Shown: positions 44,318 to 51,865 of the stretch, piece after piece
How the letters are laid out: each line of letters starts with the position of its first letter
How positions within the stretch are numbered: position 1 is the first letter of the stretch
Assembly: GCA_045660865.1 (NCBI GenBank)
Contig: JAZREP010000015.1
Coordinates: 1 to 63,823, forward strand
DNA from: CAZRRV01 sp045660865
GTDB taxonomy: Bacteria; Bacillota; Clostridia; Oscillospirales; Acutalibacteraceae
Reading direction: 5' to 3'
Length of the DNA stretch: 63,823 nt
The notes under the pieces: model-generated
Database searches by the model: none
Told to the model about the DNA's origin: nothing
The model's input: only the letters and a program-made list of their open reading frames with translations
Position numbers and translations under genes: made by a program

Positions 44318-46199
44318 TATATAAATACCATTTCCTGCTTAATTTTGTATTCTTATATTTTGATTTTAAAGCAGGCAACAGGTAATAGTCAAGTCCAAAT
44401 GCCATTCCGCCGCCAAAAAGCAAAGCAATTGAAGCAAAAATCAACCACCAGGTACCCAAATACAGCCCTGTCGTCATTAAAAACATAAGCTGTAGCAGCA
44501 AGGCGTAAGCATTTGCAAAAAAATTGAAACAACCAAGCACTAATAAAGCGCCTATTAAAAGCTCACTTATAATTATAATCCATTGGAAAATCAATTGGCT
44601 TGTGTTATTGTACAAAACCACTTCATTTATAAAAAATGTTACGGGACTAAATAAAATACGTAAGGCGTATTCGCCGCCACTTTTTATAAAATGAGGGTTA
44701 AAAAACCATAAAAGCCTAAAATTAAAGATTTGCTCACTAACCGCTTCGGTAGTAGCGGTAGCCGAGGTCATAGCTTCTGAGCCACCTTTGAAAGCAACTG
44801 AAAAATAAGCATCTGCACCCGAAAAGAACGATGTTAATTCAGGGGATTTTAACCAGCCGTCGGCTATTTTTTCTACTGCCTCTATTATCCAATAGACACC
44901 CGTAAAAATCCTGAGCGGCAAAAGCCAAATACCGCTTTTACGGTTTGCAAACAACCCACCGAATATGCTTCGCCTATCCCTTCTGGCAAAGAACTCGTGT
45001 TTTAGATAATTACGGCATTGCCTATACCCTGCTATTTGCCAAAAATAGACCAGGTTAATAAAATGCTTTATAAGCATCGAAAAAAACGATGGCAAAATAA
45101 TTGTTTTACCCAACAAATTCAGTTGCGCTGTAGCGTAGCGGCTTCCAACCGATACCATTATTCCGTGGAAATTGGGTTTATAAGAAATTTTATAGTTTGT
45201 CTCGGTTATATCGCAATAAATGTTGTGGGCTATTGTTTCGGCTGATTGCTCTGCATTTTCTACCATTTGCGGAACAGTGGTGTTTGTTTCGTCAATAAAA
45301 TATAGATTATCACCGCCGATATAGACATTTTCTGCTGCCTGCAAATATTCGTCGGTTTGTATACGGCCTCTGCCCTTTACGGTAAATGATTTACCGACCT
45401 CATCTATTATTGAGGCTACCCTAACACCTGCTGTCCAGACTACTGTTGAAGCCGAAATATGCTTATTTGCTATGCTAAGACCTTTTTCGCCTATTTCTTC
45501 AACCTTGCTTCCCGTCATAAGCTCTATGCCCTGCTTATAAAGACGCTTTAACACCCTTTTTCGTGCCTTTTCCTTTAAAATGGGCAGTATTTCTTCCATA
45601 ACATCTGCACAAATAAGACGGATTTCGTTTCTATCCACACCGTACTCATAACACAGTTGCGGCAACCACTCGCTTAATTCGCCGGTCAATTCAACACCGG
45701 TAAATCCTGCTCCTACAACCACAAAGGTAAGCAAAGCGGCTCTTTTTTCTTTATCTGGTTCTTTTGTTGAAAGCAAGATACAATTTTCTATATGACGGCG
45801 CAAGGTTACCGCATCATCATATGACCATAAACGAAATGCATTCTCCTTTGCTCCACTTACGCCGAAAAACTCCGGCTCACTTCCTGCACAAAGCACCAGA
45901 TAATCATAAGTATAACTGCTTTTTTTACCTGTCACTTTTTTCAAGGTTGTATCTATATGAGTAATTGTATCGGTTACACTTTCAACCTTCGTACCGCCAA
46001 AAATTGTATCATAGGGTATTCGTATGCTATCAGGCTCGGTTCTTCCGCCTGCTACTTCATGCAGTTCTGTGAGCATAGTGTGGAAGGGGTTTTTATCTAT
46101 TAAAGTTATGTCGGCTTTACCTTTAAGCCGCTTATGCAACTTTTTTGCGGCAATTACTCCTGTATATCCACCACCTATTATGACAATACTTTTATTCAA
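44310..46199 (-). CDS. ndh2: Type II NADH dehydrogenase fused to a DoxX-like membrane domain (Ndh2)
   Basis: 629 aa from a TTG at 46199 (GGGGAAG upstream); no ATG fits. The N-terminal about 400 residues are an NDH-2 flavoenzyme: FAD site IVIIGGGYTGVIAAKKL, NADH site VVVGAGFTGVELTGELSEW and FAD loop YIGGDNLYFID. From about residue 425, four to six membrane helices follow, starting LPLRIFTGVYWIIEAVEKIADGW in two parts, with DoxX-like character. It oxidises cytosolic NADH and reduces a membrane quinone. FLEET-type Ndh2 proteins differ from respiratory NDH-2 by such a membrane extension. Divergent from apbE. Confidence 0.9.
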   Translation of the reverse strand: MNKSIVIIGGGYTGVIAAKKLHKRLKGKADITLIDKNPFHTMLTELHEVAGGRTEPDSIRIPYDTIFGGTKVESVTDTITHIDTTLKKVTGKKSSYTYDYLVLCAGSEPEFFGVSGAKENAFRLWSYDDAVTLRRHIENCILLSTKEPDKEKRAALLTFVVVGAGFTGVELTGELSEWLPQLCYEYGVDRNEIRLICADVMEEILPILKEKARKRVLKRLYKQGIELMTGSKVEEIGEKGLSIANKHISASTVVWTAGVRVASIIDEVGKSFTVKGRGRIQTDEYLQAAENVYIGGDNLYFIDETNTTVPQMVENAEQSAETIAHNIYCDITETNYKISYKPNFHGIMVSVGSRYATAQLNLLGKTIILPSFFSMLIKHFINLVYFWQIAGYRQCRNYLKHEFFARRDRRSIFGGLFANRKSGIWLLPLRIFTGVYWIIEAVEKIADGWLKSPELTSFFSGADAYFSVAFKGGSEAMTSATATTEAVSEQIFNFRLLWFFNPHFIKSGGEYALRILFSPVTFFINEVVLYNNTSQLIFQWIIIISELLIGALLVLGCFNFFANAYALLLQLMFLMTTGLYLGTWWLIFASIALLFGGGMAFGLDYYLLPALKSKYKNTKLSRKWYLYND

Positions 46200-46205
46200 A
46201 AAAAC

Positions 46206-46257
46206 TTCCCCTTTTTGCCAATTATGTAGTATACTATACACGAGGTGAAATAATGAA
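46206..46257. promoter_or_regulatory. Divergent ndh2/apbE promoter region with palindromic -10
   Basis: The 53-bp spacer holds the perfect palindrome TAGTATACTA (46227-46236), giving TATACT on both strands. Weak -35s are TTCCCC (46206-46211) rightward and TTCATT (46252-46257) leftward, each 18 bp away. The two electron-transfer units would share one control point. Confidence 0.4.
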
Positions 46258-47242
46258 AAGAATAGTTGCCTTTTTATTAGTTTTTTTGTTGCTGCCGATT
46301 TACGGTTGTAAGAGCACCGAAAAAGAATTTAGCGCCACAAGAATTCTACTTGATACTGCTGTGCAAATCACCATTTATTCGGGCGGAAGCAACGACATTT
46401 TAGAAGAGTGCTTTAACCTTTGCCAAGAGTACGAGCAGCTGTTCAGCACCACAATTTTAGACAGTGATATTTCCCGTATCAATTCGTCTGACGGCAAGCC
46501 GCTAGAGGTTAATCCTCAAACGGCGGAGTTGTTGCGCCTTTCTTATGATTACAGTAAATTAAGCGACGGAGTCTTTGATATTACTGTTTTACCCTTAAAA
46601 GAGCTTTGGGATTTCAAAGCGCAAGACCCTAAATTACCCGACAACAAACAAATTAGCAATGCTTTAGCATCAATAGGTTATAACAATGTTTCTGTTACAG
46701 AAAACACCGTTACATTAAAAAATAATGCAAAGGTTGATTTGGGCGGTATTGCAAAGGGCTATATTGCCGACCGTTTGTGTGAATACTTAAAATCACAAAA
46801 TGTTACTTGTGCTCTTGTTAATTTGGGAGGCAATGTAGCTTGTGTGGGTGAAAAAAGCGGTGGCTTTAAAATTGGTGTGAAAAAACCTTATTCTTTAAAT
46901 GAGGTACTAAAAACCATTCAAATAGATAACGGCTCTGTTGTGACCTCGGGTTGTTATGAACGCTATTTTACCTTAGATGACAAGCAGTATCACCACATTT
47001 TAGACACTAAAACCGGTTATCCTGTAGATAACGATTTAGCCGGCGTTACCGTTATTAGTGAAAATTCCGCTTTGGCTGATTTTCTTTCTACCACACTTTA
47101 TGCTTTAGGTTATGAAAAGGCTTTGCAATTCCTTCAAGACCAGCCCGCCGAGGCAGTTTTTGTTTTCAAGGATAATTCAGTACGCCTATCTGACGGGCTT
47201 GAATACGAAGATAAGGACACTATAATTTTATCAAACGATTAA
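46253..47242 (+). CDS. apbE: ApbE-type FAD:protein FMN transferase, lipoprotein
   Basis: 329 aa, GAGGTG upstream of ATG. A lipoprotein signal peptide ends IYGC (Cys at about residue 19), so it acts on the outer surface. Family motifs are VDLGGIAKGYIAD, CALVNLGGNV and HHILDTKTGYPV, the last with metal/substrate residues. It transfers FMN from FAD to a Thr of FMN-binding proteins; FmnB of Listeria is the same type. The convergent gene, whose stop overlaps its own, encodes such a target. Confidence 0.94.
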   Translation: MKRIVAFLLVFLLLPIYGCKSTEKEFSATRILLDTAVQITIYSGGSNDILEECFNLCQEYEQLFSTTILDSDISRINSSDGKPLEVNPQTAELLRLSYDYSKLSDGVFDITVLPLKELWDFKAQDPKLPDNKQISNALASIGYNNVSVTENTVTLKNNAKVDLGGIAKGYIADRLCEYLKSQNVTCALVNLGGNVACVGEKSGGFKIGVKKPYSLNEVLKTIQIDNGSVVTSGCYERYFTLDDKQYHHILDTKTGYPVDNDLAGVTVISENSALADFLSTTLYALGYEKALQFLQDQPAEAVFVFKDNSVRLSDGLEYEDKDTIILSND

Positions 47243-47766
47243 GCTTTTGCTTTTTCAATTGCCTTGTTATATAAATTGAGATATTGGCTAATAGAAATAG
47301 TGCAACCTGATATTGCATCAGTTTTACCCTCAGAGTCAACTGTTATACCCTTAACACCCTTTTCGGTAAGATGCTTTTCCAACACAGCTATTTCCTCATG
47401 CCATTCGGCCTTGGCGTTACCTTTTTCCTTCATACCGTAATTGCCGCTTTCGGACAAGGCTTTCTTTGACTTTTTATCCTTATCAATATCGTCAATGTTT
47501 ACCGAAACAACTTTACCGTCACTTACAGTGACGGTAACTGTTGCTAAATATCCGCTTTCGTCATACTCATTTGCATCAACGGTATATTTGCCGTCACTCA
47601 TTGAGCTGACATTTTCGGACCCGGTGCCATCTCCGCTTAAAACCGATTCTACATCGGACTTAACATCGGATACGGCTGAATTCAAATCGTCTGTTGCCTT
47701 TCTGGAGCAACCGGCAAAAGCCATTAACACCAAAAGTGCACAAACTACTGCTAAAATTCGTTTCAT
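47239..47766 (-). CDS. Single-domain FMN-binding lipoprotein (PplA-like electron transfer protein)
   Basis: 175 aa, AAGGAGG upstream of ATG. The lipoprotein signal peptide ends FAGC (Cys at about 20), then a Ser/Asp/Val-rich linker to about residue 60 spans the cell wall. The FMN_bind domain (60-172) includes GYLATVTVTVSDGKVVSV and the flavinylation motif DAISGCT, where Thr would carry covalent FMN. PplA of Listeria carries two such domains; this has one. It is the likely terminal carrier to extracellular acceptors and the substrate of the adjacent ApbE. Confidence 0.9.
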   Translation of the reverse strand: MKRILAVVCALLVLMAFAGCSRKATDDLNSAVSDVKSDVESVLSGDGTGSENVSSMSDGKYTVDANEYDESGYLATVTVTVSDGKVVSVNIDDIDKDKKSKKALSESGNYGMKEKGNAKAEWHEEIAVLEKHLTEKGVKGITVDSEGKTDAISGCTISISQYLNLYNKAIEKAKA

Positions 47767-47841
47767 TTATCTTCCCTCCTTCAGCAATAGTTTTTGTGCA
47801 TATTTCAAAATTATACAATTGTTGTTTTTTAAAAATTTTTA

Positions 47842-47871
47842 TTGACAACACGGGTCGTTTTGCGGTATAAT
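47842..47871 (+). promoter_or_regulatory. Promoter of the rpmH operon
   Basis: TTGACA (47842-47847), an 18-bp spacer and TATAAT (47866-47871), both consensus, fitting a highly expressed ribosomal gene. Confidence 0.8.
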
Positions 47872-47937
47872 TGCAAAATGGTAGGCTAGTGTAACTAGCT
47901 ATATACAAGATTTTCTTAGCGAAGGAGGTTTTTCGAA

Positions 47938-48072
47938 ATGAAAAGAACTTACCAACCGAAAAAATTGCATCGTAAAAAGGAACATGGTTTTCTTAAGAGA
48001 ATGGCTACCGGTAATGGTCGTAACGTACTTGCCCGTCGCCGTGCTAAGGGTAGAAAGAGGCTTACTCACTAA
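47938..48072 (+). CDS. rpmH: 50S ribosomal protein L34
   Basis: 44 aa, too short for a usual length cut-off. GAAGGAGG lies upstream of the ATG. The sequence begins MKRTYQPKKLHRKKEHGF and ends RRRAKGRKRLTH, the standard L34 pattern, highly basic throughout. It is the first gene of rpmH-rnpA-yidD-yidC-jag. In many Firmicutes dnaA lies divergently next to it; here an FMN-binding lipoprotein gene does. Confidence 0.98.
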   Translation: MKRTYQPKKLHRKKEHGFLKRMATGNGRNVLARRRAKGRKRLTH

Positions 48073-48076
48073 TTTG

Positions 48077-48098
48077 AGACCACTTTCGTGGTCTTTTT
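48077..48098 (+). terminator. Hairpin between rpmH and rnpA
   Basis: AGACCAC-TTTC-GTGGTC then TTTTT. It is a likely partial terminator that lets L34 be made in excess over RnpA. Confidence 0.75.
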
Positions 48099-48118
48099 CA
48101 TTCTTGGGGGGATAGTTT

Positions 48119-48451
48119 TTGAAACCGCTCACGCTGAAGCTTAACAAGGAATTCCGCCGTGCCTATGGTCGCGGCAAATCTTTTGTTAATCCTGTTCTGG
48201 TTACATACGTCGTGCCGAACCGGCTCGGCTGTGTGCGTATCGGTATCACCGCAGGAAAAAAAGTCGGCAATGCCGTTACTCGAAATCGTGCAAAGCGTGT
48301 AATTATGGCATCTTTTTTGAATTGCCGCGAACAACTTGTCGGCGGTGCCGATATTGTTTTTGTTGCCCGCCAACGCACACCCTTTGTAAGCAGTAATGAA
48401 TGTCTTGAAATTATGCAAAGGCATCTTACAGAGGCAGGATTAATTATATGA
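48119..48451 (+). CDS. rnpA: Ribonuclease P protein component
   Basis: 110 aa from a TTG at 48119, with GGGGGG about eight bases upstream. The central basic signature GKKVGNAVTRNRAKRVI is diagnostic. It is the protein cofactor of the RNase P ribozyme that trims tRNA 5' ends. Its end overlaps the ATG of yidD by 4 bp. Length is typical. Confidence 0.97.
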   Translation: MKPLTLKLNKEFRRAYGRGKSFVNPVLVTYVVPNRLGCVRIGITAGKKVGNAVTRNRAKRVIMASFLNCREQLVGGADIVFVARQRTPFVSSNECLEIMQRHLTEAGLII

Positions 48452-48675
48452 AAAGAATTTTGATTTATTTAATCCGCTTTTACCAAAAATGTATATCCCC
48501 TACTAAAACGCCATGCTGCAGATTCACTCCAACCTGCTCGCAATATGCTATTGAGGCAATCGAAACGCACGGAGCCATAAAAGGAACTGCGCTGGCTGTT
48601 TGGCGGATTTTACGATGTAACCCTTTATGTAAGGGTGGCTTTGACCCTGTACCGAAGCCAAAAAAACGGAAATAA
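48448..48675 (+). CDS. yidD: Membrane protein insertion efficiency factor YidD
   Basis: 75 aa. IRFYQKCISPTKTPCCRFTPTCSQYA carries the conserved Pro/Cys pattern (in two parts: ISPTKTPCCRF and TPTCSQYAIEA), and RCNPLCKGGFDPVP ends the domain. YidD helps YidC-dependent insertion of inner-membrane proteins. It sits between rnpA and yidC as in most bacteria. Confidence 0.96.
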   Translation: MKRILIYLIRFYQKCISPTKTPCCRFTPTCSQYAIEAIETHGAIKGTALAVWRILRCNPLCKGGFDPVPKPKKRK

Positions 48676-48714
48676 AAACTTTTAACTGTTTATTCAGTTA
48701 GATTGGTGGTTGTT

Positions 48715-49596
48715 ATGGATTTTATCTACGTGCCTATGGGATATGTTTTGAGGTGGCTTGCGCAAATTTGCAACGGCAATTTTGCTATGGCTGTTTTTCT
48801 GTTTACCGTTTTTGTAAACGTAATTATTTTACCTCTTTCCATCAAATCACAAAAATCCACCGCCAAGCAATCAATGTTAAAGCCCAAGTTAGATGCTTTA
48901 AAACAAAAATACGGTGATGACAAGGCTAAATACAGCCAAGCCATGCAAGAACTATATCAAAAAGAAAATGTTTCTATGGCCGGCGGTTGTTTGCCTTTGA
49001 TTATTCGCCTTATTTTTATGATGGGCGTTTACTACGTTGTTCTCAATCCTATTCGTCATTTGGGCGGAATTGATAAAGACACCATTCAAGAAGGCTTCAA
49101 AGCCTTGGCTGAAACTGTCGGAAAAACTACCGGTCGTGATATTGACTTGTTACCCACTGTTATGGCAGGTGGCGTTAAAGGAATCCCTTCCGATGTTTTG
49201 AGCCATATTGATTTTCACTTTTTAGGTATAGACCTTACAAAGCAACCCCATTTCACCTTTAATTTCTCAGAAGCAGAGCTTATATGGATTATTCCCGTAT
49301 TAGCTTTTGCCGCCGCTATGTTGACCAGCATTGCCTCTTTGATAATGCAAAAGAAGGTTAACCCCGGACAGCCTAATATGGCTGGTATGATGCTTACAAT
49401 GCCTTTAATCTCTTTAATCATCGGTTTCACCGTTCCCGGTGCCGTTGGTTTCTATTGGGCATGCTCAAGCTTAATTTCCGGTGCAATTCAAATACTCACT
49501 CAAATTTGGTACAGCCCCGCAAAATTGGTTGCCCGTCAGCAGATGGATTTTGTTATGAAACGCAACCAAGCTGAACTTAACATTAAAAATAAGTAG
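48715..49596 (+). CDS. yidC: Membrane protein insertase YidC/Oxa1 (SpoIIIJ type)
   Basis: 293 aa from the ATG at 48715. Five membrane segments; no long periplasmic domain, as in Gram-positive YidC. TVFVNVIILPLSIKSQKSTAKQ, with the conserved Arg-substituted region, and GGCLPLIIRLIFMMGVYYV are typical. It lacks the clear lipobox of B. subtilis SpoIIIJ. It inserts small membrane proteins alone or with Sec. jag follows 28 bp downstream. Confidence 0.95.
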   Translation: MDFIYVPMGYVLRWLAQICNGNFAMAVFLFTVFVNVIILPLSIKSQKSTAKQSMLKPKLDALKQKYGDDKAKYSQAMQELYQKENVSMAGGCLPLIIRLIFMMGVYYVVLNPIRHLGGIDKDTIQEGFKALAETVGKTTGRDIDLLPTVMAGGVKGIPSDVLSHIDFHFLGIDLTKQPHFTFNFSEAELIWIIPVLAFAAAMLTSIASLIMQKKVNPGQPNMAGMMLTMPLISLIIGFTVPGAVGFYWACSSLISGAIQILTQIWYSPAKLVARQQMDFVMKRNQAELNIKNK

Positions 49597-49624
49597 CCCT
49601 TATAGGCTTTTGGAGGATAATAAA

Positions 49625-50500
49625 TTGATTATAGAAGCTTTTGGAATTGGCGACACCTACGAGCAAGCTCAAGAGGCCGCCAAAGCAGAACTTAACCTTG
49701 GCCCTGAGGCCGATATACAGTTTGAAATTGTTGATATGCCCAAGAAAAAAGTTCTTGGCGTATTTGGAGGCACCAAAGCAAAGGTGCGCGCTTATGTAGA
49801 ACTTCCGGATGAGAAGCCTGCAAAGAAACCCCGCAACGAAAAAGCAAAGAAACCCCAAGCACAAAAAGCACCTAAAGCTGAAAACCCTACCGAGCAAAAA
49901 ACTGATAAGAACCTTGAAAATGCTGTTGATTATACAACACTTGATAAAAACTCACCCAGCTATAAAGCTTGTGATTATTTAAAATCCATTTTAGAGCAAT
50001 TAGGTTGCGAGGAAATCGTAATGAAAACCGCACCTATACACAATGGATGCTTTATCGACCTTAACGGCACACACTTAGGCACTGTTATCGGTCGCCGTGG
50101 CGAGACTCTTGATGCTTTACAGTATCTCTCCTCTCTTGCTGCAAATTCTAAAGAAAGCGGTTATTTCCGTGTAGTTCTTAATATTGGTAACTACCGTGAA
50201 AAACGTGAAAGCACTCTGCAAGGTCTTGCTCGCAGAACTGCTAACCAGTGCTTGCGTACAGGTCGCAGCCGTACATTAGAGCCTATGAATCCTTATGAGC
50301 GCCGCATCATCCACACCACCGTTCAGGATATTGAGGGTGTTTCCTCTAACTCAATCGGTGAGGGCGCTTCACGCCGTGTTGTAATCACACCTGACAAGGC
50401 TAACTTCAACAAAAAAGAAAAGCCCGCAGCTGCCCAGGCTGACTCACGTCCTGTAAAGAAGGATGCTCAAGACTTACCGCTTTACGGTAAAATAAACTAA
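49625..50500 (+). CDS. jag: Jag/KhpB RNA-binding protein
   Basis: 291 aa from a TTG at 49625, eight bases after GGAGG. The Jag_N domain (residues 1-55, with KKKVLGVFGGTKAKVR) is followed by a Lys/Ala/Pro-rich linker, a KH domain (GTHLGTVIGRRGETLDALQY) and an R3H domain (MNPYERRIIHTTVQ). It binds RNA with KhpA and affects cell division and envelope functions. Final gene of this group; a terminator follows. Confidence 0.95.
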   Translation: MIIEAFGIGDTYEQAQEAAKAELNLGPEADIQFEIVDMPKKKVLGVFGGTKAKVRAYVELPDEKPAKKPRNEKAKKPQAQKAPKAENPTEQKTDKNLENAVDYTTLDKNSPSYKACDYLKSILEQLGCEEIVMKTAPIHNGCFIDLNGTHLGTVIGRRGETLDALQYLSSLAANSKESGYFRVVLNIGNYREKRESTLQGLARRTANQCLRTGRSRTLEPMNPYERRIIHTTVQDIEGVSSNSIGEGASRRVVITPDKANFNKKEKPAAAQADSRPVKKDAQDLPLYGKIN

Positions 50501-50507
50501 CACTTAA

Positions 50508-50537
50508 AACACTCTCAAAATTTTGAGAGTGTTTTTT
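50508..50537 (+). terminator. Terminator after jag
   Basis: A 13-bp perfect inverted repeat AACACTCTCAAAA/TTTTGAGAGTGTT followed by TTTTT. Confidence 0.9.
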
Positions 50538-50591
50538 ATTTCTTTAATTTTTTGGGTAATACTAATCCAAAAGAATTAAAGGAGAATGAAA

Positions 50592-50831
50592 ATGGGGAAA
50601 CAGCCAAATGATATAACCCAGGCCGAGCTGTTTGATATTTGGGATGCAGATGCACTTGACAGCGAGGAGGAGCGCATTGATGCGCTTGAGCAGGTAAGTA
50701 AATTCGGCACATACGAAATTCAACCAACAGCCGATACTCAAAACACTTTTCCAATGATAGCCCAAGGGTTATCCAAAGATTGGAAGATGGACCGCCCAAG
50801 GACCAAAGAAAAACAAAAACCATTCTCATAA
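50592..50831 (+). CDS. Small acidic protein of unknown function
   Basis: 79 aa from the ATG at 50592, seven bases after GGAG; an ATG at 50586 is too close to it. The first half is acidic (ELFDIWDADALDSEEERIDA) and the second half basic near the end. It is soluble, without cysteines or membrane segments, and matches no family I recognise. Its stop codon lies in the loop of a terminator hairpin, which supports a compact real gene. No partner on the same strand. Confidence 0.65.
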   Translation: MGKQPNDITQAELFDIWDADALDSEEERIDALEQVSKFGTYEIQPTADTQNTFPMIAQGLSKDWKMDRPRTKEKQKPFS

Positions 50832-50846
50832 GAGAATGGTTTTTTA
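50816..50846. terminator. Terminator after the small acidic protein gene
   Basis: AAACCATTCTC-ATAA-GAGAATGGTTT plus a T run, overlapping the stop codon. It lies at the end of the convergent reductase gene and is probably used in both directions. Confidence 0.88.
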
Positions 50847-51842
50847 TTATTTAACAGCGATAATTTCATCAATGCGGCGAAGCTCGTCTTGGCTAAATCC
50901 TGGTGCGCCGACAACGCCTATATTATCCAATATCTGTTCGGGTTTGGAAGCGCCGATAAGCACCGATGCCACTTCCCCATCTTTAAGCACCCAATTTAAA
51001 GCCATCTGAGCCAGCGTTTGCCCACGCTCAGCCGCCAAAGCATTAAGACTTGTAATTTGAGCCAAAATTGTACTGTTCAGCGCTTTTTCGTTAAGAAAAC
51101 GGCCGTCGGTCTTAATGCGGCTGTCTTGCGGGATTCCCTTTAAATAACGGTCTGTAAGCAAACCTTGTGCTAACGGGCTAAAAGCAATTATACCTTTTCC
51201 GCTTTCCTTTGCGGCCGCCTTTAAACCGTTCTGCTCTATCGTGCGGTCCATAATTGAATAGCGGTTTTGGTTGATAATAAAGGGACAATGCAACTCTTCT
51301 AAAATTGCGGCAGCCTTTTTCATAGTTTCTCCGTCATAATTAGAAAGCCCTGCATATAGCGCCTTTCCGCTTTTTACAGCTGTATCAAGCGCACTCATTG
51401 TTTCTTCTAAGGGTGTATCAGGGTCCATTCTGTGGTGATAAAATATATCTACATAAGGTAGCCCTAAACGTTTAAGACTTTGGTCTAAACTTGAAAGCAA
51501 ATACTTTCGACTGCCAAAGTCACCGTAAGGTCCCTCCCACATATAATAGCCTGCCTTTGTGCTGATTAGCAATTCATCACGGTAGGCTGACATTTCCTCA
51601 CGCAATATACGGCCTAAATTTTGCTCTGCCGAGCCTGCAACCGGTCCGTAATTATTTGCAAGGTCAAAGTGGGTGATGCCATTATCGAATGCGGTAAAGC
51701 ACATTTGCTTCATATTTTCATAATCAGCATTTGAGCCGAAATTATGCCAAAAGCCCAAAGAAACCTTGGGCAAGGAAATACCGCTTTTGCCGCAGCGGGG
51801 ATACTCCATACTATTATATCGGTTTGAGTTAGCCTTGTACAC
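50847..51842 (-). CDS. Aldo/keto reductase (YghZ type)
   Basis: 331 aa from a GTG at 51842 with GGAAGGTGG upstream; an ATG at 51809 is an alternative. The (beta/alpha)8 barrel carries the tetrad: Asp/Tyr in HFDLANNYGPVAG, Lys in ISTKAGY and His in IFYHHRMDPDT. IAFSPLAQGLLTDRYL and GASKPEQILDNI bind NADPH. It would reduce small aldehydes such as methylglyoxal or glyceraldehyde 3-phosphate. It is the final gene of the leftward recD2-comF-mreB series. Confidence 0.93.
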   Translation of the reverse strand: MYKANSNRYNSMEYPRCGKSGISLPKVSLGFWHNFGSNADYENMKQMCFTAFDNGITHFDLANNYGPVAGSAEQNLGRILREEMSAYRDELLISTKAGYYMWEGPYGDFGSRKYLLSSLDQSLKRLGLPYVDIFYHHRMDPDTPLEETMSALDTAVKSGKALYAGLSNYDGETMKKAAAILEELHCPFIINQNRYSIMDRTIEQNGLKAAAKESGKGIIAFSPLAQGLLTDRYLKGIPQDSRIKTDGRFLNEKALNSTILAQITSLNALAAERGQTLAQMALNWVLKDGEVASVLIGASKPEQILDNIGVVGAPGFSQDELRRIDEIIAVK

Positions 51843-51865
51843 AAAGCCACCTTCCCTTCTTAAAA

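Noticed and set aside
47767..47937. Possible replication origin beside rpmH
   Set aside because: dnaA is not adjacent and only one poor DnaA-box-like match (TGTGCATAT) was seen; no cluster of boxes or AT-rich repeat unit.
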